Shown: piece by piece, positions 14,877 to 23,181 of the stretch | Layout: the number at the start of each line of letters is the position of its first letter | Position numbering within the stretch: position 1 is the stretch's first letter | NCBI RefSeq assembly: GCF_003217325.1 | Contig: NZ_QJTI01000028.1 | Location: 1-50,081, forward strand | Source of the DNA: Rhodopseudomonas faecalis | Lineage (GTDB): Bacteria > Pseudomonadota > Alphaproteobacteria > Rhizobiales > Xanthobacteraceae | Direction: 5' to 3' | Length of the DNA stretch: 50,081 nucleotides | Notes under the pieces: model-generated | What the model was told of the DNA's origin: nothing | Database searches by the model: none | What the model saw: the letters and a program-made list of their open reading frames with translations, nothing else | Made by a program: the position numbers and the translations under genes

Positions 14877-16493
14877 ATGAGTGATCAAGCCGACATGATC
14901 TGGTGGAAGACGGGGGTGATCTATCAGATCTATCCGCGCTCGTTTCAGGACAGCGATGGCGATGGCGTCGGCGATTTGCGCGGCATCAAGCGCCGGCTGC
15001 CTTATCTGCGCGAGCTTGGCGTTGATGCGATCTGGCTATCGCCGATCTTTGTCTCGCCGATGGCCGATTTCGGCTACGACATCTCGGACTACACCGCGAT
15101 CGATCCGCTATTCGGCACCATGGCCGATTTCGATGCGCTGCTTGAGGCCGCCCACCAGCATGGCCTGAAACTGCTGCTCGATCTGGTGCCGAACCACACG
15201 TCGGAGCAGCATCCGTGGTTTGTCGAGAGCCGGTCGTCGCGCGATAATCCAAAGCGCGATTGGTATCTGTGGCGCGACCCGGCGCCGGATGGCGGACCGC
15301 CCAATAATTGGCTGTCAGAATTCGGCGGCAGCGCCTGGCATTATGACGACACGACCGGGCAATATTATTATCACGCCTTTCTCGCGCAGCAGCCCGATCT
15401 CAATTGGCGCCATCCGCAAGTGCGTGCCGCGATCTATGAGGTGATGCGATTCTGGCTGCGCAAGGGTGTCGATGGCTTTCGCGTCGATGTGCTCTGGCAT
15501 CTGATCAAGGACAGCCAGTTCCGCGATAATCCGCCCAATCCGGACTATCAGCCGGGGCGGCCGCCGCATGAGCAACTGCAGCCGCTGTACTCGGCCGATC
15601 AGCCCGAAGTGCAGCAGGTGGTCGCCGAACTGCGTGCCGTGGTCGATGAATTTCCCGATCGGCTGTTGATCGGCGAAATCTATCTGCCGCTCGAGCGGCT
15701 GGTCGCTTACTACGGCATCGATCTCAGCGGCGCCCATCTGCCGTTCAATTTCGCGCTGTTATCGGCGCCGTGGCATGCCCGCGCGCTCGCCGAGCTGATC
15801 GATCGCTATGAGGCGGTATTGCCGCAGGGCGCCTGGCCGAACTGGGTGCTCGGCAATCACGACCGGCCAAGGGTGGCAAGCCGGGTCGGCGCGGCGCAGG
15901 CGCGGGTGGCGGCGATGCTGCTGCTGACGCTGCGCGGCACGCCCACCATCTATTACGGCGATGAAATCGGTCTGCGCCAATTGCCGATCGCGCCGGATCA
16001 GGTGCGCGATCCATTCGAGAAAAATGTCCCGGGTGTCGGCGTTGGCCGCGACGGCTGCCGCACGCCGATGCAATGGGACGCATCGCCCTTTGCCGGGTTC
16101 TCGACGGTCGAGCCCTGGCTGCCACTGGCCGACGATTATGCTCAAGACAATGTCGTCAACCTGTCGGCCGCCGACACGTCGCTGCTCAGCCTGTACCGCG
16201 CGCTGATCGCGCTGCGCAAACGGCAGCCCGCGTTGCAGCTTGGCGATTATCAGCCGCTGGCCGCGCAGGGCGATGTGCTGCTGTTCCGCCGGGTCGGCGG
16301 CGGATCGTCGCTGTTGGTCGCGCTCAATCTCGGCGCCGCGCCGGTCGCGGTGTTGTCGGAGCAGTTCAGCCTTGATGGCGAGATCCTGCTCTCGACCTTC
16401 ATGGACCGTGCCGGCGAGCGCGTCGGCGCCACGCTCGATCTGCGCGGCGACGAGGGCGTGATCATCGGGCCGGTGCCTGACCCGATCGTGTAG
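14877..16493 (+). CDS. GH13 alpha-glucosidase
   Basis: The 538-aa (beta/alpha)8 glycoside hydrolase has the loop DSDGDGVGDL (25-34), which may bind Ca2+. Catalytic residues are the nucleophile Asp204 in GFRVDVLWH, the acid/base Glu267 in LLIGEIYLP and the transition-state Asp329 in LGNHDRPR. Motif DLVPNHTS and the overall length match oligo-1,6-glucosidase / alpha-glucosidase subfamilies that act on maltose-, isomaltose- or trehalose-like sugars. No signal peptide is seen, so it is cytosolic. Start 14877 is preferred over 14862 by homology (MIWWKTGVIYQIYPRSF). A weak GGAAC-N16-TGTT match lies at 14834-14858. Confidence 0.9.
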   Translation: MSDQADMIWWKTGVIYQIYPRSFQDSDGDGVGDLRGIKRRLPYLRELGVDAIWLSPIFVSPMADFGYDISDYTAIDPLFGTMADFDALLEAAHQHGLKLLLDLVPNHTSEQHPWFVESRSSRDNPKRDWYLWRDPAPDGGPPNNWLSEFGGSAWHYDDTTGQYYYHAFLAQQPDLNWRHPQVRAAIYEVMRFWLRKGVDGFRVDVLWHLIKDSQFRDNPPNPDYQPGRPPHEQLQPLYSADQPEVQQVVAELRAVVDEFPDRLLIGEIYLPLERLVAYYGIDLSGAHLPFNFALLSAPWHARALAELIDRYEAVLPQGAWPNWVLGNHDRPRVASRVGAAQARVAAMLLLTLRGTPTIYYGDEIGLRQLPIAPDQVRDPFEKNVPGVGVGRDGCRTPMQWDASPFAGFSTVEPWLPLADDYAQDNVVNLSAADTSLLSLYRALIALRKRQPALQLGDYQPLAAQGDVLLFRRVGGGSSLLVALNLGAAPVAVLSEQFSLDGEILLSTFMDRAGERVGATLDLRGDEGVIIGPVPDPIV

Positions 16494-16503
16494 CTTCCGT
16501 GGT

Positions 16504-16857
16504 TCAGGTCATTGCAACGCCGTAATACTCGTCGATCTCGCGGCTGCCACGCCAATTATAGTCGTCGTCGCGTGCGTATTTCGGTGCCTGGTGGATCTGA
16601 TCATTGGTGATCATGGTCTGGTAGCCGCCCAGCTCGACATTGTATTTCAGCGACGGCCAGGGCAGCGGATAATGATCGTCGCCGATGCCGAGAAAGCCGC
16701 CGAAACTCAGGACGGCGTAGGAAACCCGGCCGCTGATCTTCTCGATCATCACCCGTTCGATTGAACCGATCTTCTCGCCGTCCGGACCATAGACCGCGGT
16801 TCCCTGCACTTTGTCGCTGCCGATCAGGTGACTGGTTTCGCTAACGTCGATCGCCAT
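16504..16857 (-). CDS. PRC-barrel domain protein
   Basis: The 117-aa protein has a PRC-barrel-type beta domain: SHLIGSDKVQGTAVYGPDG, then EKIGSIERVMIEKISGRVSYAVLSFGG and HYPLPWPSLKY. Such small soluble proteins are common stress-induced genes in Bradyrhizobium and relatives. Their ligand is unknown. The gene is preceded by an exact EcfG-type promoter, which links it to the general stress response. It converges on the GH13 gene with 10 bp between stops. Confidence 0.85.
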   Translation of the reverse strand: MAIDVSETSHLIGSDKVQGTAVYGPDGEKIGSIERVMIEKISGRVSYAVLSFGGFLGIGDDHYPLPWPSLKYNVELGGYQTMITNDQIHQAPKYARDDDYNWRGSREIDEYYGVAMT

Positions 16858-16907
16858 TGGCGCGCTCCTTCGGAAAGTGTTGGCAATTCTTTGCTATTTT
16901 GCGAGCC

Positions 16908-16932
16908 AACGACGCCGGTGGCGTTCAGTTCC
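16908..16932 (-). promoter_or_regulatory. EcfG (general stress sigma factor) promoter
   Basis: On the minus strand GGAAC (16932-16928) and CGTT (16911-16908) are separated by 16 nt. This matches the GGAAC-N16/17-CGTT consensus of alphaproteobacterial EcfG sigma factors. It lies about 50 nt before the PRC-barrel gene start. Confidence 0.7.
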
Positions 16933-16969
16933 GGCGATCACCAACAGTGATGATAGTGATCGCCGGAAC
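16928..16969. repeat. Perfect 14-bp inverted repeat overlapping the EcfG promoter
   Basis: GTTCCGGCGATCAC (16928-16941) is exactly complementary to GTGATCGCCGGAAC (16956-16969), with a 14-nt loop. The left arm contains the -35 element of the EcfG promoter, so the dyad could be an operator or a cruciform. A second dyad, CACAAT-CTG-ATTGTG, lies at 17004-17018 and may relate to the rightward gene. Confidence 0.6.
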
Positions 16970-17207
16970 GATCAAAGCGCGGCAGCGGCTTGATAATCTG
17001 GAACACAATCTGATTGTGGAAAGTCTCTGCTAACCATAGGCGCGCCGCGGCGCGCATCAAAACGTTCGGCTGGCGCTCGGGATTCTACGGGGCGCGGAAT
17101 TACAGGTTAGTTCACCAATGGAATGGCAAGCTCGGCGATCAAGTAGCGCGACACCGCTCGAACCGACCGGTGCGCAGCGGGAAATGACACATACTGGGAC
17201 AGCGTCA

Positions 17208-17687
17208 ATGAGCTTGCGAGAAGTGGTTCAGCGTGCGGCGGCAGCCCTTGCTCCATTCCAACGCATCCGCCAGGACAAGGAACCGCAGATTCTGGTGATC
17301 GATAACGACGAGATCCACCGCAGCATTATCAGCAAGGTGGCGGCGCGGGCTGGCTTCCTGCCGGTGCAGGCCAGCGATTGCGGCAATGTGGTTCGGCAGA
17401 CGCTGCTGAACGAATTCGATTGCGCCACGCTCGACATGTCGCTCGGCGAGCGCGAGGGCGCCGAAGTGCTGCTGCATTTCTCGATTTGCAAGTTCCACGC
17501 GCCGGTCCAGATTTTGAGCGGGGCCGACGCCGACGCCACAGCCAGGGGCTACGAACTGGGCCGTAGACTCGGGCTGACCATGATGGAGCCGCTCACCAAG
17601 CCGGTCGATCTTGGCGTACTGCGTGATCAGCTTGGCAGCGTCGCCCAGCATTGGCGTGATCGCCGCGCCCATGCGACGGCGGCCTGA
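17208..17687 (+). CDS. Single-domain response regulator
   Basis: A receiver domain with no visible output domain. The acidic pocket is VIDNDE, the phosphoacceptor is the Asp in TLDMSLGE, a Ser follows in QILSGAD, and the conserved Lys is in PLTKPVD. A helical N-terminal leader of about 25 residues precedes it. The start is uncertain: ATG 17208 has TGGGA at a good distance, but in-frame ATGs at 17118 and 17184 are possible (up to 189 aa). It may act through protein contact or as a phosphate sink. No kinase is adjacent; the nearest is the hybrid kinase at 20.7 kb. Confidence 0.78.
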   Translation: MSLREVVQRAAAALAPFQRIRQDKEPQILVIDNDEIHRSIISKVAARAGFLPVQASDCGNVVRQTLLNEFDCATLDMSLGEREGAEVLLHFSICKFHAPVQILSGADADATARGYELGRRLGLTMMEPLTKPVDLGVLRDQLGSVAQHWRDRRAHATAA

Positions 17688-17762
17688 GCGGGGCGTAGCC
17701 GAACCGATCATTGTTGAAAGCTGAGGCGCGCCGCGACCTGAGTCGATGTGCCGCGGCCTGCG

Positions 17763-17984
17763 ATGAGAACGTCGATGCTCTGGAAGTCGATGCGACATTC
17801 CGATCCGGAATGGTTCCACTTTGCCTTCCACGGTGAGGTCTGTCTCGGCTCGTTCGTGCTGATCGATGATCGGTTGATCACGGTCACGGTAGCAGGCCAT
17901 CGGCGCACCATGGAGCTCGGCAGCACACCGCCGCTGGCGCTGGCCGAGCGGATTGCGGTCGACATGCTCAATTCCACCGGTTAG
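17763..17984 (+). CDS. Small hypothetical protein
   Basis: About 73 aa, with the sequence HSDPEWFHFAFHGEVCLG leading into a beta-rich segment (SFVLIDDRLITVTVAGHRR) and a C-terminal helix (LALAERIAVDMLNS). The alternating hydrophobic pattern and restrained composition look like a genuine protein rather than a shadow frame. I recall similar small proteins in related genomes but can give no function. The start is unclear (GTG 17748, ATG 17763 or ATG 17775) and no strong ribosome site is present. Confidence 0.5.
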   Translation: MRTSMLWKSMRHSDPEWFHFAFHGEVCLGSFVLIDDRLITVTVAGHRRTMELGSTPPLALAERIAVDMLNSTG

Positions 17985-18077
17985 CGGCCGCGTGTTGCGC
18001 TGCCCTGTGAAGCCGGTGACGGCCTGCCGGTTTCCGGGTAGGCTTGCGGCTCTGTGCCATCCACCCGTGAGACCGTT

Positions 18078-18911
18078 ATGCTGCGATGCCTGTTTGTCGT
18101 CGTTGCCGGACTGATTGCGTTGCTGGCGCCCGATCGCGGCGCTCGCTCGGCCCTTGCCGCGGAAGCCGGGCGCAGCAGCGAGTGCCTGGCGATGGCACAG
18201 GGCCCGCGCGCCACGCCGGTCAGCCTGCGCCGCACCGCAGGAGCGGCGGCCAGCGTCAGTATCAGCTATGCCGGGCACGCGACTTATTACATCGAAAGCC
18301 CGGACGGGGTGCGGATCGCCACCGATTTCAGCGGCCGCTACACGCTCGGCCGGCTGCCGGATGTCGTGACCATGAACCGCGCGCACGCTACGCATTATTC
18401 GCTGGCGCCGGACCCCAATATCAAACATGTGCTGCATGGCTGGGGTGACGACCGCGAGCCGGCGCATGTCCATCTGCGGGTCGGCGACGTGCTGATCCGC
18501 AACGTCACCACCGACATCCGGCGCTATCAGTTCGACGGTTTTGACGCCGCGATGATCAAGGACGGCAATTCGATCTTCATTTTCGAGATCGCGGGGCTGT
18601 GTATCGGCCATCTCGGCCATTTGCATCACAAGCTCGACGACAGCCATTTCGCCCAGATCGGCCGGCTCGATGTGGTGATGGTGCCGATCGACGGCGGTTA
18701 CACCATGTCGCTGGAGGGCATTTCGGACATCACCAAGCGGCTGCGCGCCTCGGTGGTGCTGCCGATGCACCGCTTCATGACGCCGCTCGATGATTTCATG
18801 CAACGCATTGGCCGTGATTTCGTGATCGAACAGCGTAGCGAGCGTACCCTTGAGCTGTCGCGCGACACGCTGCCGACCGCGCCGACGGTGATCATTCTGG
18901 ACGGGGTGTAA
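18078..18911 (+). CDS. Exported metallo-beta-lactamase-fold hydrolase
   Basis: The 277-aa product starts with a signal peptide (MLRCLFVVVAGLIALLAP, cleavage probably after a SALAAEA-type site near 30-36). It continues with an UlaG-like metallo-beta-lactamase fold: SYAGHATYYIESPDGVRIATDF, IFEIAGLCIGHLGHLHHKL and MVPIDGGYTMS, then the LPMHRF histidine. Several candidate zinc ligands are present, but the canonical HxHxDH loop is not clear, so metal binding is probable rather than certain. The substrate is unknown. Start 18078 is chosen so that the signal peptide begins at the Met. Confidence 0.75.
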   Translation: MLRCLFVVVAGLIALLAPDRGARSALAAEAGRSSECLAMAQGPRATPVSLRRTAGAAASVSISYAGHATYYIESPDGVRIATDFSGRYTLGRLPDVVTMNRAHATHYSLAPDPNIKHVLHGWGDDREPAHVHLRVGDVLIRNVTTDIRRYQFDGFDAAMIKDGNSIFIFEIAGLCIGHLGHLHHKLDDSHFAQIGRLDVVMVPIDGGYTMSLEGISDITKRLRASVVLPMHRFMTPLDDFMQRIGRDFVIEQRSERTLELSRDTLPTAPTVIILDGV

Positions 18912-18915
18912 GCGC

Positions 18916-19572
18916 TCAGCCCGCGCTTTGGCCGATCACGCCCTCGCGGCGCTTTACGACATGATAATAGCCCCACCACAGATGCGCCGCGGCGCCGCGC
19001 AGCGGCCGCCACGGCTCGGCGAGCGGCATCATCTGTTTGGCGGTCGGGCGGGCCGGCAGCCCAAGCCCGATCCGCATCGATTCCTGCAAAGCGAGATCGC
19101 CGGCCGGCCAGGCATCGCCATGGCCGAGGCAGAACAGCAGATAGAGGTCGGCGGTCCATGGCCCGATACCGTGCAGCGCGGTCAGCGTGGCATGGGCGGC
19201 GTCGGCGTCCTGTTCGGCCAAGACCTCGAGATTGAGCCGCTCGGCCGCCAGTTCTTTGGCCAGGCTTTTCAGGGTCTTGATCTTGGCGACCGACAGGCCG
19301 AGCCGCGCCAGCCGGTCGGCGCGAGCGCGGCGGATGGCGTTGTGGTGAAACGGCACGAATGCCGCCGACACCCGGCCCCAGATCGCCGCCGCCGAGGCGG
19401 TCGATAATTGCTGGCCGCAGATGATGGCGGCGAGCCCGGCAAAGCCCGGCTCGCGCCGCCGCAGTGCCGGCATGCCGGCGACCTCCAGCACCGGCCGTAG
19501 CCGCGGGTCCTGGCGCACCAGCGCGCGCACCGCGTCATCAAGCGCGGCCTGGCTCTCGAACTGTACGGTCAT
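18916..19572 (-). CDS. alkA: DNA-3-methyladenine glycosylase, AlkA type
   Basis: The 218-aa HhH-GPD superfamily glycosylase excises alkylated bases such as 3-methyladenine. The helix-hairpin-helix TALHGIGPWTADLYLLF (131-147) and the catalytic Asp159 in AWPAGDLALQ are clear; ICGQQLSTASAAAIW is the usual upstream helix. There is no iron-sulfur cluster motif and no N-terminal AlkA domain, so it is the short form. It converges on the metallo-beta-lactamase gene with only 4 bp between stops and is divergent from gluQ. Confidence 0.9.
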   Translation of the reverse strand: MTVQFESQAALDDAVRALVRQDPRLRPVLEVAGMPALRRREPGFAGLAAIICGQQLSTASAAAIWGRVSAAFVPFHHNAIRRARADRLARLGLSVAKIKTLKSLAKELAAERLNLEVLAEQDADAAHATLTALHGIGPWTADLYLLFCLGHGDAWPAGDLALQESMRIGLGLPARPTAKQMMPLAEPWRPLRGAAAHLWWGYYHVVKRREGVIGQSAG

Positions 19573-19693
19573 GGCATCTCGTTCCAGCGATTTGGCGGCC
19601 TTCAGGGCTTGACCCGTTTCCGCTTCTGGGGCCGTAAGCTCACGATCGAGCCCGGCCCGGTCAAGGGCGGGCCTTCGTTGCGCCGAGTTGCTG

Positions 19694-20575
19694 ATGCTGC
19701 CACCCGTTTTCCGATTTGCTCCATCGCCGAACGGCCGGCTCCATCTCGGCCATGCCTATTCCGCGTTGCTCAATTTCGATCTGGCGCGGCGCAGCGGCGG
19801 CCGTTTCCTGCTGCGCATCGAGGATATCGACCAGACCCGCTGCCGGCCGGAATTCGAAGCCGCGATCTATGACGACCTCGCCTGGCTCGGCATCGAATGG
19901 CATGAGCCGGTGCGCCGGCAGTCCGAGCATCTTGAGCTTTACCGGCAGGCGATCGATCGGCTGCAAGCGGCCGGGCTGCTGTACCCGGCCTTTGAAAGCC
20001 GCGCCGAAATCGCCCGGCTGGTGGCGGCACGCGAGCGCGAGGCGCCGTGGCCACGCGATCCTGACGGCGCGCCGCTTTATCCCGGCGAGGGCCGCAGGCT
20101 CAGTGCCGAGCAGCGGCGCTCGCGGATCGACGCCGGGGCGCCGTTCGCTCTGCGACTTGACGTCGCGGCGGCGCAGCAAATGACCGGCCCGCTCGACTGG
20201 CAGGAACTGGGCGCCGGGCCGGGCGGCGAGACCGGAACGGTGATCGCCGAGCCGCAGCGCTGGGGCGATGTGGTGCTGGCCCGGAAGGAGATACCGACCA
20301 GCTATCACCTGTCGGTGGTGATCGATGACGCTTTGCAGGGCGTTACCGAGGTGGTGCGCGGCCAGGATTTGTTTTGGTCGACCAGCGTCCATCGGTTGTT
20401 GCAGCAATTGCTGGGGCTGCCTGCACCACGCTACCGCCATCACAGTCTGGTGCTGGGGGACGACGGTTTGAAGCTGTCGAAATCCACCAAGGCCACCGCG
20501 CTCGCGGAGTTGCGGGCTGCTGGCCTGACCCCGGCCGCCATTCGCGATCAGCTCGCCCTGCCGCCGGCGACGTAA
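19694..20575 (+). CDS. gluQ: Glutamyl-Q tRNA(Asp) synthetase
   Basis: The 293-aa protein is a truncated glutamyl-tRNA synthetase catalytic core without an anticodon-binding domain. It loads glutamate onto queuosine 34 of tRNA-Asp. The class I signatures are present: APSPNGRLHLGHAYS (HIGH variant, 9-23) and LKLSKSTK (KMSKS variant). The zinc-site cysteines of E. coli GluQ are absent: YPAFESRAE replaces the CxC segment and LYPGEGR the Cys-bearing end. ATG 19694 is taken as start rather than TTG 19688. Confidence 0.9.
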   Translation: MLPPVFRFAPSPNGRLHLGHAYSALLNFDLARRSGGRFLLRIEDIDQTRCRPEFEAAIYDDLAWLGIEWHEPVRRQSEHLELYRQAIDRLQAAGLLYPAFESRAEIARLVAAREREAPWPRDPDGAPLYPGEGRRLSAEQRRSRIDAGAPFALRLDVAAAQQMTGPLDWQELGAGPGGETGTVIAEPQRWGDVVLARKEIPTSYHLSVVIDDALQGVTEVVRGQDLFWSTSVHRLLQQLLGLPAPRYRHHSLVLGDDGLKLSKSTKATALAELRAAGLTPAAIRDQLALPPAT

Positions 20576-20653
20576 ACTTGCGGAACTTGAGGCCGCTCAC
20601 CGCGTGACTCGCCGTCCGAGATCGGGCATGTTGCGTGGGTGGACGGGGGATTT

Positions 20654-22003
20654 ATGGCGGGGACTTCACGCCAGTTGCGTCGCGGCGGGCTGTCCGTCAA
20701 ACGGACAGCGACCACGCGCGCGCGTCAGCCAGCAGCCAAACAAACGGCGCTGATCGATCCGCCGATCGAACGCAAATCCGCGCCAGCAGCTAAAGCCAAA
20801 TCCCGCCCAGCGAAATCAGCCAAGGCCGGCACCGCCAGCAAGAGCCGGTCGCGCAAACGGGCGCCGGGGCCAAGCGTGGTCGAAGCGGCGCTGGCGGCGT
20901 TTGCCCATGAGGTGCGCACGCCGCTGACCGGCATTCTGGCGGTTAGCGATCTGCTCGCCACCTCCGATCTCGACGCCCGCGAACGCCGCTGGGTCGATAC
21001 CATCAAGGCCGGCGCCGAGCATCTCGCCGGGCTCGCCACGCTGTTCGTCGATGCCGCGCGCAGCCATGCGTCCGGGCTCGGGCTGCGCCAGGATTTCTTC
21101 GACCTGCGGGCGCTGGCTTATCACGCCGGCGAGTCGCTGGCCGGACGGGCGGCCGCCAAGGGCCTGCAGGTGGTAGTCAATATCAGTGACAAGCTGCCGG
21201 CCTTTGTCGAGGGCGATGCCATCCGGCTGCGCGCCGCGCTGGAAAACCTGATCGATAATGCCGTGAAATTCACCGAGCACGGCAGCGTCAGCCTGAAAGT
21301 CTCGGCGGTGCGCGCGCCGCGCGGACAGGTCGGCGTCGCCTTTGCGGTGTCGGATAGCGGCATCGGCCTGACGCTCGCCGAGGTGAAGCGGCTGTTCCGG
21401 CCGTTCACCCAGGCCAATGTCAGCATCGCGGCGCGGTTTGGCGGCGCCGGGCTCGGGCTGTCATCGGTGCGGCAGATCGCGCGGGCGATGGGCGGCGACG
21501 TCACCGTGGCGCCGCGCGCCCGGGGCGGCACCACCTTCACCCTGACCGTGCTGCTGAAACGCGCCAAGCCGGTGCCGACCGCGACCGGCGCGGCCCATGA
21601 CGATGCCGCCGCGGCCACCGGGCCGCTGCGGCTGCTCAGCGTCGAGGACAATCCGTTCGGCCGCGTGGTGCTCAATGCCGTGCTGTCCGAACTTGGCCAT
21701 CACACCGAATTTGTCGGCCGCGGCGAAGCGGCGCCCGCGCGGATCATGCAGGGGCAATTCGACGCGGTGCTGATGGACATGGTGCTGCCCGGCATCGACG
21801 GCATCGAAGCGATCCGCCGGATTCGCGCCCTGAAAGCGCCGGCCGGCCTGGTGCCGATCATCGGTCTGTCCGGCCGCAGCGAGGACGAGGTCGCCTCGCT
21901 CGCCGCCGGCGCCAATGCTTTTCTGCTTAAGCCGGTTTCTCCGAGGGCGCTCGCAACTGCACTGCTTGAAGTGAGACGCCCTTCGGCAGCCGCGAGCGCA
22001 TGA
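20654..22003 (+). CDS. Cytosolic hybrid histidine kinase / response regulator
   Basis: The 449-aa protein has no membrane segment. Residues 1-72 are a lysine/arginine/alanine-rich disordered tail. A kinase core follows with His85 in AHEVRTPLTGIL, N-box LENLIDNAVKF (196-206), DSGIGL (234-239) and GGAGLGLS (263-270). A C-terminal receiver has Asp375 in LMDMVLPG and Lys426 in LLKPVS. It may relay a signal sensed by partners, possibly to the lone receiver at 17.2 kb (inference). ATG 20654 is chosen for the GGGGGA just upstream. Its last 77 bp overlap the convergent brkB-like gene. Confidence 0.88.
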   Translation: MAGTSRQLRRGGLSVKRTATTRARQPAAKQTALIDPPIERKSAPAAKAKSRPAKSAKAGTASKSRSRKRAPGPSVVEAALAAFAHEVRTPLTGILAVSDLLATSDLDARERRWVDTIKAGAEHLAGLATLFVDAARSHASGLGLRQDFFDLRALAYHAGESLAGRAAAKGLQVVVNISDKLPAFVEGDAIRLRAALENLIDNAVKFTEHGSVSLKVSAVRAPRGQVGVAFAVSDSGIGLTLAEVKRLFRPFTQANVSIAARFGGAGLGLSSVRQIARAMGGDVTVAPRARGGTTFTLTVLLKRAKPVPTATGAAHDDAAAATGPLRLLSVEDNPFGRVVLNAVLSELGHHTEFVGRGEAAPARIMQGQFDAVLMDMVLPGIDGIEAIRRIRALKAPAGLVPIIGLSGRSEDEVASLAAGANAFLLKPVSPRALATALLEVRRPSAAASA

Positions 22004-22904
22004 TCGCGGCATTCAATTCGCCGCCGAACACGAAGATCGCGGCGATGAAATACAAAAACACCAGCGCGATGATCAGCGACGCCAGCCCGGCATACATCGT
22101 CACGTAATTGTGGGCGAAGCGCGCCAGATAGAAGCCGAAGCCCGCGCCCGACAGCAGCGACGCCACCATGGTGAAGATGATGCCGGGCAGGATCTGGCGG
22201 AAGGTGCGCCGGCCGCACGGCAGCCAGGCATGCAGGATCAGCAGCGCGGCGGTCATGGCGATGATGGTGATGCCGTAGCGTCCGATGGTGAGCAGCCGCT
22301 CATTGCTCTCCACCATCAGCGGCACATACAGCCGCGCCGTTTCCAGCAGCAGCGGACCGAGCACGATCAGGAATGCCATCGCCAGCGCGGTGAACGCCGC
22401 CACCAGCGTGTAGCCGATCGATTCCAGCCGCAGCCAGTACCAGCGCCGCATCTCGACCACCGAATAGGCGCGGTTCAGCGCCACGCGCAGGCTCTCCACG
22501 CCGTTCGAGGCGAAATACAGCGCCAGCAACAGGCCGATGGTCAGCGCATCGCCGCGCGCCGTCATCAGCACATCGTGAATCTGCACCGACAGCGCATCCG
22601 ATACCTGCATCGGCCAGATTTGCAGCAACAACTCGGCGGCGCGCTCGGCGAGGTTCTTGGAACCGATGAAGCCGGCTATCGAGGTCAGCACGATCAGGAA
22701 CGGAAACAGCGCCATCAACGATGATAGCGCGATGTGGCTGGCGATCGCCCAGCCGTCATCGGCGAGGAACGTATAAAAGGCGTCCATGCCGACCTGATAG
22801 GCGTAACGGATGCGCCTCACGTGCCACCTGAAAGCAAGCCGCTCAACGAAGAAACCAGATACTAGCATCGACCACCGCTTCGACAACGCCGGAACGGCAG
22901 CCAC
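21927..22904 (-). CDS. YihY/BrkB-family membrane protein
   Basis: About 325 aa with six probable membrane helices. The family segments are visible: DGWAIASHIALSSLMALFPF (first helix region), ALYFASNGVESLRVALNRAY and LPGIIFTMVASLLSGAGFGFYL, then ALVFLYFIAAIFVFGGELNA. YihY/BrkB proteins are inner-membrane proteins of unclear function (formerly called ribonuclease BN). The start is GTG 22904 in the longest frame; a start at ATG 22871 is possible. The C-terminal 26 codons are antisense to the kinase gene, an unusually long convergent overlap. Confidence 0.87.
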   Translation of the reverse strand: MAAVPALSKRWSMLVSGFFVERLAFRWHVRRIRYAYQVGMDAFYTFLADDGWAIASHIALSSLMALFPFLIVLTSIAGFIGSKNLAERAAELLLQIWPMQVSDALSVQIHDVLMTARGDALTIGLLLALYFASNGVESLRVALNRAYSVVEMRRWYWLRLESIGYTLVAAFTALAMAFLIVLGPLLLETARLYVPLMVESNERLLTIGRYGITIIAMTAALLILHAWLPCGRRTFRQILPGIIFTMVASLLSGAGFGFYLARFAHNYVTMYAGLASLIIALVFLYFIAAIFVFGGELNAAIMRSRLPKGVSLQAVQLRAPSEKPA

Positions 22905-22948
22905 GATCCACCATGGCGCTAACCGCGTGGTGGTGCTATGAGACCCTT

Positions 22949-23143
22949 ATGACGACGGCGCTCAGCTCGGTTCTGCTTCCGATAGCGCTCGCAGCGGTTG
23001 CTGTCGTGCTGCTGCTTGGGCTGATCAATATGATGCGCGGCGGCTCCCCGAACCGATCGCAGCGTCTGATGCGACTGCGGGTCCTGCTGCAACTGGTCGC
23101 GATCGCCGTTACCATGGCCGCGGTGTGGGCCATCGGACGCTGA
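22949..23143 (+). CDS. Twin transmembrane protein
   Basis: The 64-aa protein has two helices (about 5-27 and 44-62) flanking a basic loop RGGSPNRSQRLMRLRV. This is the small twin-TM (HIG1-like) protein that commonly precedes the cobalamin adenosyltransferase gene in Rhizobiales. Its function is unknown. ATG 22949 is taken as start because homologues begin just before the first helix. It is 38 bp upstream of the adenosyltransferase and probably shares its transcript. Confidence 0.8.
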   Translation: MTTALSSVLLPIALAAVAVVLLLGLINMMRGGSPNRSQRLMRLRVLLQLVAIAVTMAAVWAIGR

Positions 23144-23181
23144 CACCGCCTTGACCGGCGTGTTTGGAGGGCAAAGCGGCC

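Noticed and set aside
17205..18803. 532-aa minus-strand frame spanning the receiver, small hypothetical and metallo-beta-lactamase genes
   Set aside because: No domain is recognisable and it crosses three better-supported plus-strand genes.
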